Shown: piece after piece, positions 18,162 to 26,339 of the stretch
Layout: each line of letters begins with the position of its first letter
How positions within the stretch are numbered: the stretch's first letter is position 1
From: an uncultured Prevotella sp.
Lineage (GTDB): Bacteria; Bacteroidota; Bacteroidia; Bacteroidales; Bacteroidaceae
DNA length: 64,000 nucleotides
Reading direction: 5' to 3'
NCBI GenBank assembly: GCA_947302435.1
Contig: CAMYVQ010000004.1
Span: 1 to 64,000, forward strand
Notes under the pieces: model-generated
Told to the model about the DNA's origin: nothing
The model's input: the letters and a program-made list of their open reading frames with translations, nothing else
Database searches by the model: none
Translations under genes and position numbers: made by a program

Positions 18162-18208
18162 GAGTTTTTTCCAAAACTTTTAAAATTTGGCAATTTTGGA
18201 AAAAACTC
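18162..18208. repeat. Perfect 15-bp inverted repeat
   Basis: GAGTTTTTTCCAAAA (18162-18176) and TTTTGGAAAAAACTC (18194-18208) are exact inverted complements with a 17-base loop. Mostly A-T pairs, so weak as a terminator; may be an operator or an element end. Confidence 0.6.
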
Positions 18209-18409
18209 AACTGATTTACTGCGAAAATACGAATATTATTTTGACTCCCGGCATCTTTGCTAAAAATCAGCAAAAATGAGAAATAATGGCCCAAAAATGT
18301 ACACAGATTTATTGGAAGCAAATTATATAAAGAGGTGGAAAGTTACGAACAAAGAAAAAAGGGGACAATAAAACAGAGACCTCTCTGTTCGTTAGTCGGG
18401 ATTTTTATG

Positions 18410-18417
18410 TAAATTTG
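18410..18417 (+). promoter_or_regulatory. -7 box upstream of the ORF6N unit
   Basis: TAAATTTG fits TAnnTTTG; the -33 region (TGTT, 18386-18389) is a poor match. It would start a transcript about 32 bases before the short ORF at 18456. Confidence 0.4.
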
Positions 18418-18455
18418 CCCCTCAAAAACGATCAAGAAGAAGAAACGACGATGCC

Positions 18456-18678
18456 ATGAGGGATGAGAAGGTCTATCAGCCGGAGAGTGCGGACAGTCTG
18501 TATGCCGAACTGCAAGAGGCATACAGGCTGCTGCCGGACGATTGATACTGAGTTGGATGTTTCGTATGTCTATAAGGCCACGAACCACGTTATTCGTGTC
18601 AGTACGGTGAACTTGAACCAGAACTGGCGGATGATAGAACAGAGGCTGAAAGATATTATTCAAGAACAAATACAATAA
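18456..18678 (+). pseudogene. Short ORF broken by a probable frameshift
   Basis: An ATG at 18456 opens a 29-residue frame (MRDEKVYQPESADSLY to LLPDD) that stops at 18545. Directly afterwards another frame continues with a protein-like sequence (TELDVSYVYKATNHVIR to DIIQEQIQ) to a stop at 18678, 6 bases before the ORF6N gene. One insertion or deletion near 18545 would join both into one product of about 72 residues. I do not recognise the family. Two overlapping small genes are the alternative. Confidence 0.45.
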
Positions 18679-18684
18679 CAATAT

Positions 18685-19707
18685 ATGGCAAAGAAAAGCA
18701 AGAAGAAAGAGGACGAAACAAAAAAGGTGGTCGCAAAATGCGACAACCCTAACGAGGTGGTTGCAAATTGTGACCACCCTGAAGAGGTTATCGCAAATTC
18801 TTTCCTTGAAAGCGACCAGAGGTCGAGCGGCGAGAACCCACAAGAAACCTTTCTCAGTCAATATGACATAGAGAAGCTGATAGTTACAGTCCGAGGCGAG
18901 CAAGTGCTTATAGACCAAGACATTGCAAGGATTTACGGAGTTACAACAAGCCGCCTAAATCAGCAGGCCAAACGTAATATTGCAAGGTTCCCAGAGTCTT
19001 TCCGCTTTCAATTGACAAAGGAAGAACGTGACGAGGTTGTTGCAAATTGTGATAACCTCCGATCCTTAAAGTTCTATCCATCCTTGCCGTATGCTTACAC
19101 GGAGCAGGGTATAGGACAACTTTCAACCGTTGTGCATAGCAAAATTGCGATAGAAAGGAGCATTATGATTATGAATGCTTTCGTGGCTATGCGACGGTTT
19201 ATGGTTCAGAATGCTGGCATTCTGATGCGAATTGCCCATCTGGAGAAACACCAGATAGAAACAGACCAGAAGATGGACATGCTTCTCGACAGGATGGACA
19301 AACAATCGCCCAAACTTTTGCCAGAGCAGATTTTTGCCACGGGCTGTGTATGGGATGCATGGACTTACGTGTCAGACTTAGTAAGAAGTGCCAAGCAGCG
19401 GATTGTGCTGATTGACAACTTCGTGGACGACCGAGTGTTGTCGCTCCTGGATAAAAGGGCTGATAATGTGGAAGCTACGATTCACAGTCGTTACCACGAG
19501 TCGTTCCAAACAGACTTGAAGAAGCACAATGAACAGTATCGTGAAATCCAGTTCGTGCAACTGCCCCATAAGAATCACGATAGGTTCTTGATTATCGACG
19601 ACGATGCCTATTTGCTTGGTGCCAGCGTGAAGGATATGGGTGTCGGCATGTGTGCAGTCACCAAGATGCAGGTGTCACCTGAAATTGTATTGCAATTATT
19701 GAAGTAA
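18685..19707 (+). CDS. ORF6N-domain protein with C-terminal PLD-like domain
   Basis: 340 residues. After a lysine-rich start and a repeat-like segment (VVAKCDNPNE, VVANCDHPEE, VIANS at residues 12-36) comes an ORF6N DNA-binding domain (residues about 55-165: QVLIDQDIARIYGVTT, FPESFRFQLT, LPYAYTEQGI). The C-terminal part has IVLIDNFVDD and HDRFLIIDDDAYLLGASVKDMG, which fits a single phospholipase-D-like half-site. Proteins of this layout are common in mobile or defence-rich regions of Bacteroidales. The VVANCD motif recurs inside the ORF6N domain (DEVVANCDNLRSL), suggesting the N-terminal segment arose by internal duplication. Confidence 0.8.
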   Translation: MAKKSKKKEDETKKVVAKCDNPNEVVANCDHPEEVIANSFLESDQRSSGENPQETFLSQYDIEKLIVTVRGEQVLIDQDIARIYGVTTSRLNQQAKRNIARFPESFRFQLTKEERDEVVANCDNLRSLKFYPSLPYAYTEQGIGQLSTVVHSKIAIERSIMIMNAFVAMRRFMVQNAGILMRIAHLEKHQIETDQKMDMLLDRMDKQSPKLLPEQIFATGCVWDAWTYVSDLVRSAKQRIVLIDNFVDDRVLSLLDKRADNVEATIHSRYHESFQTDLKKHNEQYREIQFVQLPHKNHDRFLIIDDDAYLLGASVKDMGVGMCAVTKMQVSPEIVLQLLK

Positions 19708-20022
19708 TAATACTAAATGATGAAAAAACGGTAAAGAAGGACTACGAGGAATACTTCTTGAAAGAAGAGCCGACAAAGATTTACTATACAGGTAAAACTC
19801 GTTCTTTCCCTTCAACGATAGCATTAAATAAGCTATAGGTCTATCTTTTTTGCCGAAAGACTTGCGGAAAATCTCAAAAAGGTGCAAACGGCATCGTTAT
19901 GAAGCGTAAATTATCTGCCGAGACATCTCTACGGTGCCTCGGCGTTTTTCGTTGTATCAAGTATCGTCGGAAGACGATCAGTTACAAGAATAGAAACATA
20001 ACTTTGTCACCTAATGGGCTTT
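19708..20022. other. Gap with a coding remnant and a terminator
   Basis: No intact gene. One plus-strand frame without a start reads DYEEYFLKEEPTKIYYTG then FPSTIALNKL before a stop near 19839; it looks like the decayed end of a protein gene I cannot name. A terminator follows at 19917-19949. Confidence 0.5.
19917..19949 (+). terminator. Terminator downstream of the ORF6N unit
   Basis: GCCGAG (19917-19922) pairs with CTCGGC (19938-19943), and GTTTTT follows. Confidence 0.55.
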
Positions 20023-20448
20023 CTATCTTGGCAGACGTTCCCTGACATTGGTGTAGGCCTTGTAGGAAGTGAATCCGCTGGCCTCTGCCGCTGCCTCTTT
20101 CGTTGAGTTGGGATGCTGGGCCATGTAGTGGTCGTAGTAGTCGAGACGCAGACCGTTGACGTAGTTGAAGAAACTTCCGAAGCGTTCGGTGAGCACCCGT
20201 GAGACGTAGATGCGGCTGAAGCTGCAACGCTCCACTACCTGCTCAAGTTTCAGGTGGGGGTCCAGCAATAGCACAACGCTGGTAAGATAAATGCCAACCT
20301 GCATCTTGCGGTCGGGCCAGATATAGTCTCGGCGCTCTTTCGGAGTGCCGCAGTGATGGAATGCCCTGACAGCAGAAAACATCCAGCAAGTGACAAGATA
20401 GACTGCCATCGTCACCCCATACCAATAGTAACTATTTGTTTCAATCAT
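20023..20448 (-). CDS. AraC-type HTH protein with N-terminal membrane segment
   Basis: 141 residues. Residues about 8-28 (WYGVTMAVYLVTCWMFSAV) form one hydrophobic helix; a second hydrophobic patch (GIYLTSVVLLL) lies near residue 55. The C-terminal half is a shortened AraC-like helix-turn-helix domain (CSFSRIYVSRVLTERF, FNYVNGLRLDYY, AAAEASGFTSYKAY). It is divergent from a sensor kinase gene 97 bases away and lacks any receiver domain, so it may be a membrane-tethered regulator working with that kinase. A minus-strand -7-like box (TAATTTTG) is at 20479-20472. Confidence 0.7.
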   Translation of the reverse strand: MIETNSYYWYGVTMAVYLVTCWMFSAVRAFHHCGTPKERRDYIWPDRKMQVGIYLTSVVLLLDPHLKLEQVVERCSFSRIYVSRVLTERFGSFFNYVNGLRLDYYDHYMAQHPNSTKEAAAEASGFTSYKAYTNVRERLPR

Positions 20449-20520
20449 AATCTATAATATTAAATCGAGGGCAAAATTACACTTATTTTTGAAAAATAAT
20501 CGTTCTTGGCAATAAATTCG

Positions 20521-20528
20521 TAACTTTG
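20521..20528 (+). promoter_or_regulatory. -7 box for the sensor kinase at 20546
   Basis: TAACTTTG matches the consensus 17 bases before the ATG, so the transcript would have a very short leader. No clear -33 box is seen. Confidence 0.5.
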
Positions 20529-20545
20529 CAGGCAAAATTGAGATT

Positions 20546-21388
20546 ATGACACTTTTAACATCGGTTCTTATCATACTGGCCTGCTGCCTATTTCTCTATT
20601 CCCGCCATCGTGCAGCGACAAAACTGGCAGCCGCCTATAAAGAGCTGGAGCGCGCCAATGAGCGGGCTGAGGAATCGTCGCGCATGAAGAGCGACTTCAT
20701 CCATCAGATTTCTCATGAGATACGTACGCCTCTCAACATCCTTTCGGGCTACACCCAATTGCTCACTTCGCCCAATATGAAGTATGACGAAGCCACGCTT
20801 AACGAGATAAAGCAACAGATAACTGAGAATACCGACCGCATCACCAGTTTGGTCAATAAGATGCTTGAACTCTCTGAAGCCAAGAATATGACGGTTATCA
20901 ATCGCAACGATCAGGTCTCTGTCATGCAGATAGCCTCTGAAGCTGTTGAAGTCTCAGAAATTGCTCAGGCTAAGCATCTTACGTTCAACATGATTGTGAC
21001 ACCTGATGTCGCGGACATCACCCTGAAGACCAATCTGAAAGCAACAGTTCGGGCCTTGTCGCTGTTGCTCGACAATTCACGCAAGTTTACTGCTCCTGCA
21101 CAGGAACGACAATCAGAAAAACCGGTAGAACGTCTGCAGAAGGCAGTACTGCGCATTACTGTTTCGTCGGCCCGTGTCTTTTTCTCTGTCGAGGACACCG
21201 GCATCGGCATTCCACATAAGGAGGCTGAGCGGATTTTCGAGGAGTTCGTGCAGTTAGATGAGTATTACAACGGTACGGGCATCGGACTCACGGTAGCCCG
21301 ATCGCTGGCACGCCGAATTGGGGGCGACATCATGCTCGACACAGCCTACATCGGTGGCTCACGTTTTGTCATGACCTTGCCCATATAA
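20546..21388 (+). CDS. Sensor histidine kinase without an extracytoplasmic domain
   Basis: 280 residues. One TM helix (residues about 2-20) is followed by a short coiled coil, the HisKA box (FIHQISHEIRTPLN, His near residue 57) and a complete HATPase domain (DTGIGIP, then GTGIGLTVARSLARRIGG). There is no periplasmic loop or PAS domain, so sensing must occur in the membrane or through a partner. The divergent AraC-like membrane protein is the obvious candidate partner; no receiver-domain gene lies next to it. Confidence 0.88.
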   Translation: MTLLTSVLIILACCLFLYSRHRAATKLAAAYKELERANERAEESSRMKSDFIHQISHEIRTPLNILSGYTQLLTSPNMKYDEATLNEIKQQITENTDRITSLVNKMLELSEAKNMTVINRNDQVSVMQIASEAVEVSEIAQAKHLTFNMIVTPDVADITLKTNLKATVRALSLLLDNSRKFTAPAQERQSEKPVERLQKAVLRITVSSARVFFSVEDTGIGIPHKEAERIFEEFVQLDEYYNGTGIGLTVARSLARRIGGDIMLDTAYIGGSRFVMTLPI

Positions 21389-21471
21389 CTATCGTCAATA
21401 TTCGGGAAGGTGATTCGGAGCACTTTTAGGTTAATAAATGAGAAAACGGGGATTGTTTCGGCACTTTTTAG

Positions 21472-21479
21472 TACTTTTG
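21472..21479 (+). promoter_or_regulatory. -7 box for dxr-rseP
   Basis: TACTTTTG lies 25 bases before the dxr ATG; the -33 region holds only a partial match (GATTG, 21451-21455). Confidence 0.5.
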
Positions 21480-21504
21480 CACCCGGTTTTCGCAAAAGCA
21501 GTAT

Positions 21505-22662
21505 ATGAAAAGACAAATTGCAATACTGGGCTCTACGGGTAGTATTGGTACCCAGGCGCTCGAAGTGATTGAGGAACATGCTGACCTCTATGAGGTGTAT
21601 TGTCTGACGGCGAACAACAAAGTGGAGCTGCTGGCTAAGCAGGCGCACCGCTTTAAACCTGCCGCCATCGTCATAGCCAACGAACAGCGTTACGACGAGC
21701 TGAAGAGCCTGATGAGCGACATGCCCGACGTGAAGGTGTATGCCGGAGCGCGTGCGCTCGACGAGATTGTCGAGGCTGGTCCTATTGATATGGTGCTCAC
21801 CGCCATGGTGGGCTTTGCCGGACTGACACCTACCATCCATGCCATCAAGGCGCATAAGACCATCTGCCTGGCTAACAAGGAGACCCTTGTGGTGGCCGGC
21901 GAACTGATCTGCAAGCTGGCCATGGAGAACCATGCCTCCATCCTGCCCGTTGACAGCGAGCATTCGGCCATCTTCCAGAGCTTGGTGGGCGAGGACCAGA
22001 ACCCCATCGACAAGATTCTGCTCACAGCTTCGGGCGGCCCGTTCCGCACGAAGACCATGGAAGAGATTGCCCACGTGACCAAGGCCGATGCCCTGCGCCA
22101 TCCCACATGGGACATGGGAGCCAAAATCACCATCGACTCGGCTTCGATGATGAACAAAGGCTTTGAGGTGATTGAGGCGAAATGGCTCTTCGGGGTCGAT
22201 GCCGGGCAGATCCAGGTGCTGGTGCATCCGCAGTCAATCGTCCATTCGGCCGTTCAGTTCATGGACGGCAGTGTGAAGGCACAGTTGGGCGTGCCCGATA
22301 TGAGGCTGCCCATACAGTACGCCTTCTCCTTCCCCAAGAGGTTGACACTGAGTGGCAACAGACTGGATCTCTTTGCTGCGCAAAAGTTGGAGTTCTTCGA
22401 GCCCGACCTGAAGAAGTTCCGCTGTTTAGCCATGGCTTACGAGGCACTGGCACAGGGTGGCAACATGCCCTGCATCGTGAATGCGGCCAACGAAATTGTG
22501 AACCGTGCTTTCCTCGAAGACCGTTGCCGTTTCCTGCAAATGGGTGACGTGATTGCTGAGACCATGGCCAAGGCCACCTTCATCAAGACACCAACATTAG
22601 ACGACTACATGCAGACCGATGCAGAGGCTCGTCGCATCGCAAGTGAATTACTAAAATCGTAA
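21505..22662 (+). CDS. dxr: 1-deoxy-D-xylulose-5-phosphate reductoisomerase
   Basis: Second step of the MEP isoprenoid pathway, NADPH-dependent, cytosolic. 385 residues: IAILGSTGSIGTQALEVI (NADPH-binding), LANKETLVVAGE, the metal site LPVDSEHSAIFQSL, and ATWDMG-like HPTWDMGAKITIDSASMMNKG. Full length. rseP follows after 10 bases. Confidence 0.97.
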   Translation: MKRQIAILGSTGSIGTQALEVIEEHADLYEVYCLTANNKVELLAKQAHRFKPAAIVIANEQRYDELKSLMSDMPDVKVYAGARALDEIVEAGPIDMVLTAMVGFAGLTPTIHAIKAHKTICLANKETLVVAGELICKLAMENHASILPVDSEHSAIFQSLVGEDQNPIDKILLTASGGPFRTKTMEEIAHVTKADALRHPTWDMGAKITIDSASMMNKGFEVIEAKWLFGVDAGQIQVLVHPQSIVHSAVQFMDGSVKAQLGVPDMRLPIQYAFSFPKRLTLSGNRLDLFAAQKLEFFEPDLKKFRCLAMAYEALAQGGNMPCIVNAANEIVNRAFLEDRCRFLQMGDVIAETMAKATFIKTPTLDDYMQTDAEARRIASELLKS

Positions 22663-22672
22663 TCATACATCA

Positions 22673-24112
22673 ATGACAGTATTCATTCAAATTCTTCAAC
22701 TGGTATTGGCTTTGGCACTGCTGGTACTGTTGCATGAGCTGGGACACTTTACCTTTGCCAAGCTTTTCAAGGTCAGAGTGTCGAGGTTCTACCTCTTTTT
22801 TAATCCGAAATTCCACATTGTCAGCACCTACGACAAATGGGTGCGCCACCTTCTGAAGCTGAAGCCCGAGATTGTACCCACCAAGAAAGAAGAGGACGGA
22901 AAAGTCGTCAAGGAATACGTGGGTACGGAGTATGGCATCGGATGGCTGCCCTTGGGCGGCTATTGCGCCATCGACGGCATGATCGACGAGACCAACCAGA
23001 AGCTTTCGGCTGAGGTGAAGCCCTGGGAGTTCCGTTCGAAGCCGGCTTGGCAGCGCCTGCTCATCATGATTGGCGGCGTGCTGGTGAACTTCCTGCTGGC
23101 CCTTTTCATCTATTCCATGATCATGTTCACGTGGGGCGAGAAATACATTTCCGTGCAGGACATGACGATGGGTATGAAGTTCAACGAGGAGGCCAAGGCC
23201 CTTGGCTTTCAGGATGGCGACATTCTGCTGAGCCACGACGGTGTCGACTTCAGGGATTTCAATGCCGACCTCTATCGTGCTTTGGCCGATGCCCATGAGG
23301 TGAGCGTAAAACGCAATGGGCAGACGGTGAGCATCAGCATGCCCGGCGACTTGAACCTGTTGGATATGCTGAAGAACGATCCGAAGTTTGTGAGTCCATT
23401 CATCCCGTCGGTTCTCGACAGTGTGATAGCCGAGTCGCCCGCAGCCTTGGCCGGTTTGCAGAAGAACGACCGTATCGTGGCCATTAACGGACATGAGGTT
23501 GACAGCTACAATGAGTTCATGAACGAGATGGGCCGTCTGAGCGACATGATGGCTTCGGCCATTACACATGAAGACAGTCTGCGGATTCGCACCACCTCTA
23601 TTGTCTATGTTCGAGAGGAAATGACCGACACGCTGCAAGTAGTACTGTCTTCCGATCTGAAGCTCGGCTTTACTTCCCAGAGTCTCTATACCCTTTACAA
23701 GGTTACGGACATTAAATACGGCTTCTTCGAGAGTTTCCCTGCCGGCATTGAGTATGGCTGGAACGTACTGAAGGGCTATGTGAGCGATTTGAGGTATGTC
23801 TTCACCGCCGATGGTGCCAAGTCGATAGGAGGATTCGGAACCATTGGCAGCCTGTTCCCACCTATGTGGGACTGGTATGTTTTCTGGAAGATGACGGCTT
23901 TCTTGAGCATCATCCTTGCCTTCATGAACATTCTGCCTATTCCCGCACTCGATGGCGGTCATGTGCTCTTCTTGCTCTATGAGATGATCACACGCCGCAA
24001 GCCATCCGAGCAGTTCATGATCCGTGCGGAATACGTAGGCTTTGCCCTTATTATTGCATTGATGGTAATAGCCAACCTGAACGACATTCTAAGGGGATTG
24101 GGCATCTTGTAG
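22673..24112 (+). CDS. rseP: RseP-type site-2 membrane protease
   Basis: 479 residues. The zinc motif LLHELGHF (HELGH near residue 22) and the C-terminal IPALDGGHVLFLLYEM give the two halves of the active site; two PDZ-like stretches lie between (EDGDILLSHDG and ALAGLQKNDRIVAINGHEV). In other bacteria RseP cleaves anti-sigma factors and leftover signal peptides. Coupled to dxr; ends 3 bases before the convergent comEC-like gene. Confidence 0.93.
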   Translation: MTVFIQILQLVLALALLVLLHELGHFTFAKLFKVRVSRFYLFFNPKFHIVSTYDKWVRHLLKLKPEIVPTKKEEDGKVVKEYVGTEYGIGWLPLGGYCAIDGMIDETNQKLSAEVKPWEFRSKPAWQRLLIMIGGVLVNFLLALFIYSMIMFTWGEKYISVQDMTMGMKFNEEAKALGFQDGDILLSHDGVDFRDFNADLYRALADAHEVSVKRNGQTVSISMPGDLNLLDMLKNDPKFVSPFIPSVLDSVIAESPAALAGLQKNDRIVAINGHEVDSYNEFMNEMGRLSDMMASAITHEDSLRIRTTSIVYVREEMTDTLQVVLSSDLKLGFTSQSLYTLYKVTDIKYGFFESFPAGIEYGWNVLKGYVSDLRYVFTADGAKSIGGFGTIGSLFPPMWDWYVFWKMTAFLSIILAFMNILPIPALDGGHVLFLLYEMITRRKPSEQFMIRAEYVGFALIIALMVIANLNDILRGLGIL

Positions 24113-24115
24113 CAG

Positions 24116-25618
24116 TCAGTTATCCCAACGGATGGTGTTCTTCGGGCGCTTGCCCGACCAGACGATGAGGATTCCCAACAGGCAAGCGATTGCCAAATAA
24201 CAGAACAAAACTTGTAGAACCGATGGGTGCAGGCCTTCAATACTGGCCAGCGGCCATCGGTTCATTTGTGCCAGAATGCGATTCATAAGGTCTACCACTC
24301 CGATGACCGCTGCGGCTAACGGTGGCCAAGGTACCAGCAACATGAGCAGACTGCCGTAGAGAATGAGATAGGCGGCAGGCAGCACGATGAGGTTCGTGAG
24401 CAAAAAATAGGTGGAGAACCGTCCGAAATAGAAGGCCAACAGGGGAGCGACTCCCAATTGGGCGGCTGCCGATACGCGCAGGCAGTCGGTCAGGATGTTC
24501 ACGATTCGGTAGTGGTTCCTTCCGCCCATGAGGGGTACGAAGAGAAGGATGCCCAGTACCGCCATGAACGACAGTTGGAATCCCACATCGAAGAGGGCGT
24601 AAGGGTTCACTGCCAAAATGATGATGGCCGACAGGGAAAGCAGATTCAGCGAGGCGTTGAAGCGGAAGCCAACAGCAAAGACGGCGAAGATGCTGATCAT
24701 CAGGGCAGAACGAACCACACTGACCGACAGGCCAGTCAGCAGGGCAAATGCCCAGACGGCGGTAATCAGGATGGCTTGCGTCAAAATGCGATGTCGCCCC
24801 CGACTGAAGGTGAGCAATGACAACAGCATATAGAGAATACCCAGATGCATACCGCTGAGTGCCAAAATGTGGGAGGCTCCCGTGACGGCATAGATGTCGC
24901 GGATAGTGGGACTGAGGGCCGACTTGTCGCCTAAGGTCATGGCTGCCAGTACTGCATAGCGGTCTTCATCAGCTCCCAACAGCCGGTATTCCTCCAACAA
25001 CGAGTGCCGAATCTTCAGGCAGGCGATACGAGTGCGAACCATGGCAGGGAGCTCCTTCGTCAACGCCTTCTTTTTCTGCCAATGGCCAGCCTTCACATAG
25101 CATTGACCTGAAAAGCCGTTCCGCTCCATGTATTGCCGATAGTTGAAACTCTTGCCGAGCTTTTCGGCACAAGGGTTGATGCGCGTCTTCATCAACAGTC
25201 CGTCGCCAGGCTTCAGCCGCCGGCTTCGTTCGTCTTTCTCCACGTAGCATTTCACCTTCCGTCCGTTCGGTGTCAGTATGATGTCCAAGCCCACCGTTTT
25301 TTCTTTCTCCGCCGGCTCTGATGCCACAACTGCTTTGATGATTCTGGGATGGTGGTCATAGCGGTGGCGAAGCAGGGATTGCTGCTGTCTGAGGGAGAGG
25401 AACAGTCCTGCCACCGCAATGCTCATTAGGATGAAGCTTGTCTGAAGAATGGGATACTTTTTGGCGAAGAGGGCTGCAAGGACAAAAAGGAAGAAGAGGA
25501 CAAGCGGAACATAAAGCGGCCAGTGGAGAATGGGGAAAGAAAAACCTGCCATGATGCCAAGCATAAGGCTGATGGCAACAGGCAGGAGCGGATTGTTCTG
25601 GATAAAGGAAAGGCCCAT
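24116..25618 (-). CDS. ComEC/Rec2-family membrane protein lacking the metallo-hydrolase domain
   Basis: 500 residues, about ten TM segments. The competence domain motif ALSGMHLGILYMLLSLL is clear (residues about 250-266) and the N-terminal DUF4131-like part carries the OB-fold region (DGLLMKTRINP). The C-terminal metallo-beta-lactamase domain of classical ComEC is absent; Bacteroidetes often have this shorter form. It would form a channel for DNA uptake, though competence of this organism is not shown. The HAD gene lies 10 bases upstream. Confidence 0.88.
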   Translation of the reverse strand: MGLSFIQNNPLLPVAISLMLGIMAGFSFPILHWPLYVPLVLFFLFVLAALFAKKYPILQTSFILMSIAVAGLFLSLRQQQSLLRHRYDHHPRIIKAVVASEPAEKEKTVGLDIILTPNGRKVKCYVEKDERSRRLKPGDGLLMKTRINPCAEKLGKSFNYRQYMERNGFSGQCYVKAGHWQKKKALTKELPAMVRTRIACLKIRHSLLEEYRLLGADEDRYAVLAAMTLGDKSALSPTIRDIYAVTGASHILALSGMHLGILYMLLSLLTFSRGRHRILTQAILITAVWAFALLTGLSVSVVRSALMISIFAVFAVGFRFNASLNLLSLSAIIILAVNPYALFDVGFQLSFMAVLGILLFVPLMGGRNHYRIVNILTDCLRVSAAAQLGVAPLLAFYFGRFSTYFLLTNLIVLPAAYLILYGSLLMLLVPWPPLAAAVIGVVDLMNRILAQMNRWPLASIEGLHPSVLQVLFCYLAIACLLGILIVWSGKRPKNTIRWDN

Positions 25619-25627
25619 TCCGAATCA

Positions 25628-26323
25628 TCAAACGGATAAGATGTCAAGCAGTTCGCCGAAATGGCTGATTTCCTTCAGTTTCGGGTGACTGACTTTTTCA
25701 GCGTGTTCCAGTTGCCATGTCACATGGAAAGGAATATACACCGTTTCGCAACCGACGGCCAATGCCGGCGCGATGTCGCTCTTCATCGAGTTGCCCACCA
25801 TGAGCAACCGTTCAGGCTGCGTGAACAGATGGCGACAGAGCTGCAGGAACTCGCGCTCCGTCTTGTCGCTTGTAATCTCCACATGCTCGAAGAAGGGACT
25901 CAGTCCCGACCGTTTCAGCTTGTGTTCCTGGTCGAGCAGTTCGCCTTTAGTGAACACGGCCATGTGGAATTCCTGTTGGAAGAGGGCTTCAAGGGTCTCC
26001 CTGACTTCGGGAAGCGGCGTGGCAGGCAGCTCTTGCAACGTGTAGCACTCTTGCTGGAGCCAAGCCAATTTTTCGCCAGGCATCTCGTAGTTCGAGACAC
26101 GCAGAGCTGTCTCTATCATCGACAGGGAAAAGGCCTTGGTGCCATAGCCCAAAAGAGGCATGTTCTTATGTTCGGTGGCATAAAGTTCTTTGGCCGCCGT
26201 GTCGCGGTCAACCCACGGTTCGAGCAGTGTGTAGAGTTCCTGCATCACTCGCTCAAAGTGACCTTGGCAGTCCCAAAGTGTGTCGTCGGCATCGAAAGCG
26301 ATCCAGTCAAAACGGGTATTCAT
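25628..26323 (-). CDS. HAD-superfamily hydrolase (YjjG-like)
   Basis: 231 residues. FDADDTLWD at the N-terminus is the DxDxT nucleophile motif; FTKGELLDQEHKLKRSGL gives the Thr/Lys region; MVGNSMKSDIAPALAVG gives motif IV. This pattern suits small-molecule phosphatases such as nucleotidase YjjG. The ATG at 26323 was chosen because homology starts there; the open frame extends further upstream into terC. Confidence 0.85.
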   Translation of the reverse strand: MNTRFDWIAFDADDTLWDCQGHFERVMQELYTLLEPWVDRDTAAKELYATEHKNMPLLGYGTKAFSLSMIETALRVSNYEMPGEKLAWLQQECYTLQELPATPLPEVRETLEALFQQEFHMAVFTKGELLDQEHKLKRSGLSPFFEHVEITSDKTEREFLQLCRHLFTQPERLLMVGNSMKSDIAPALAVGCETVYIPFHVTWQLEHAEKVSHPKLKEISHFGELLDILSV

Positions 26324-26339
26324 GCGGTAGTCTAAATGG

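Larger units (their letters stand above)
17546..18455. other. Gene-free stretch with inverted and direct repeats
   Basis: About 900 bases, AT-rich towards the right, with no convincing coding frame. It holds a large imperfect inverted repeat (17622-17806), a 23-bp-period direct repeat (18099-18142), a perfect 15-bp inverted repeat (18162-18208) and a -7-like box (18410-18417). It lies between the lipoprotein pair and the ORF6N unit inside what I take to be an insert between rimM and dxr. Confidence 0.6.

Noticed and set aside
22670..23962. 430-codon minus-strand frame opposite rseP
   Set aside because: Shadow frame; RseP with its zinc and PDZ motifs is on the plus strand.
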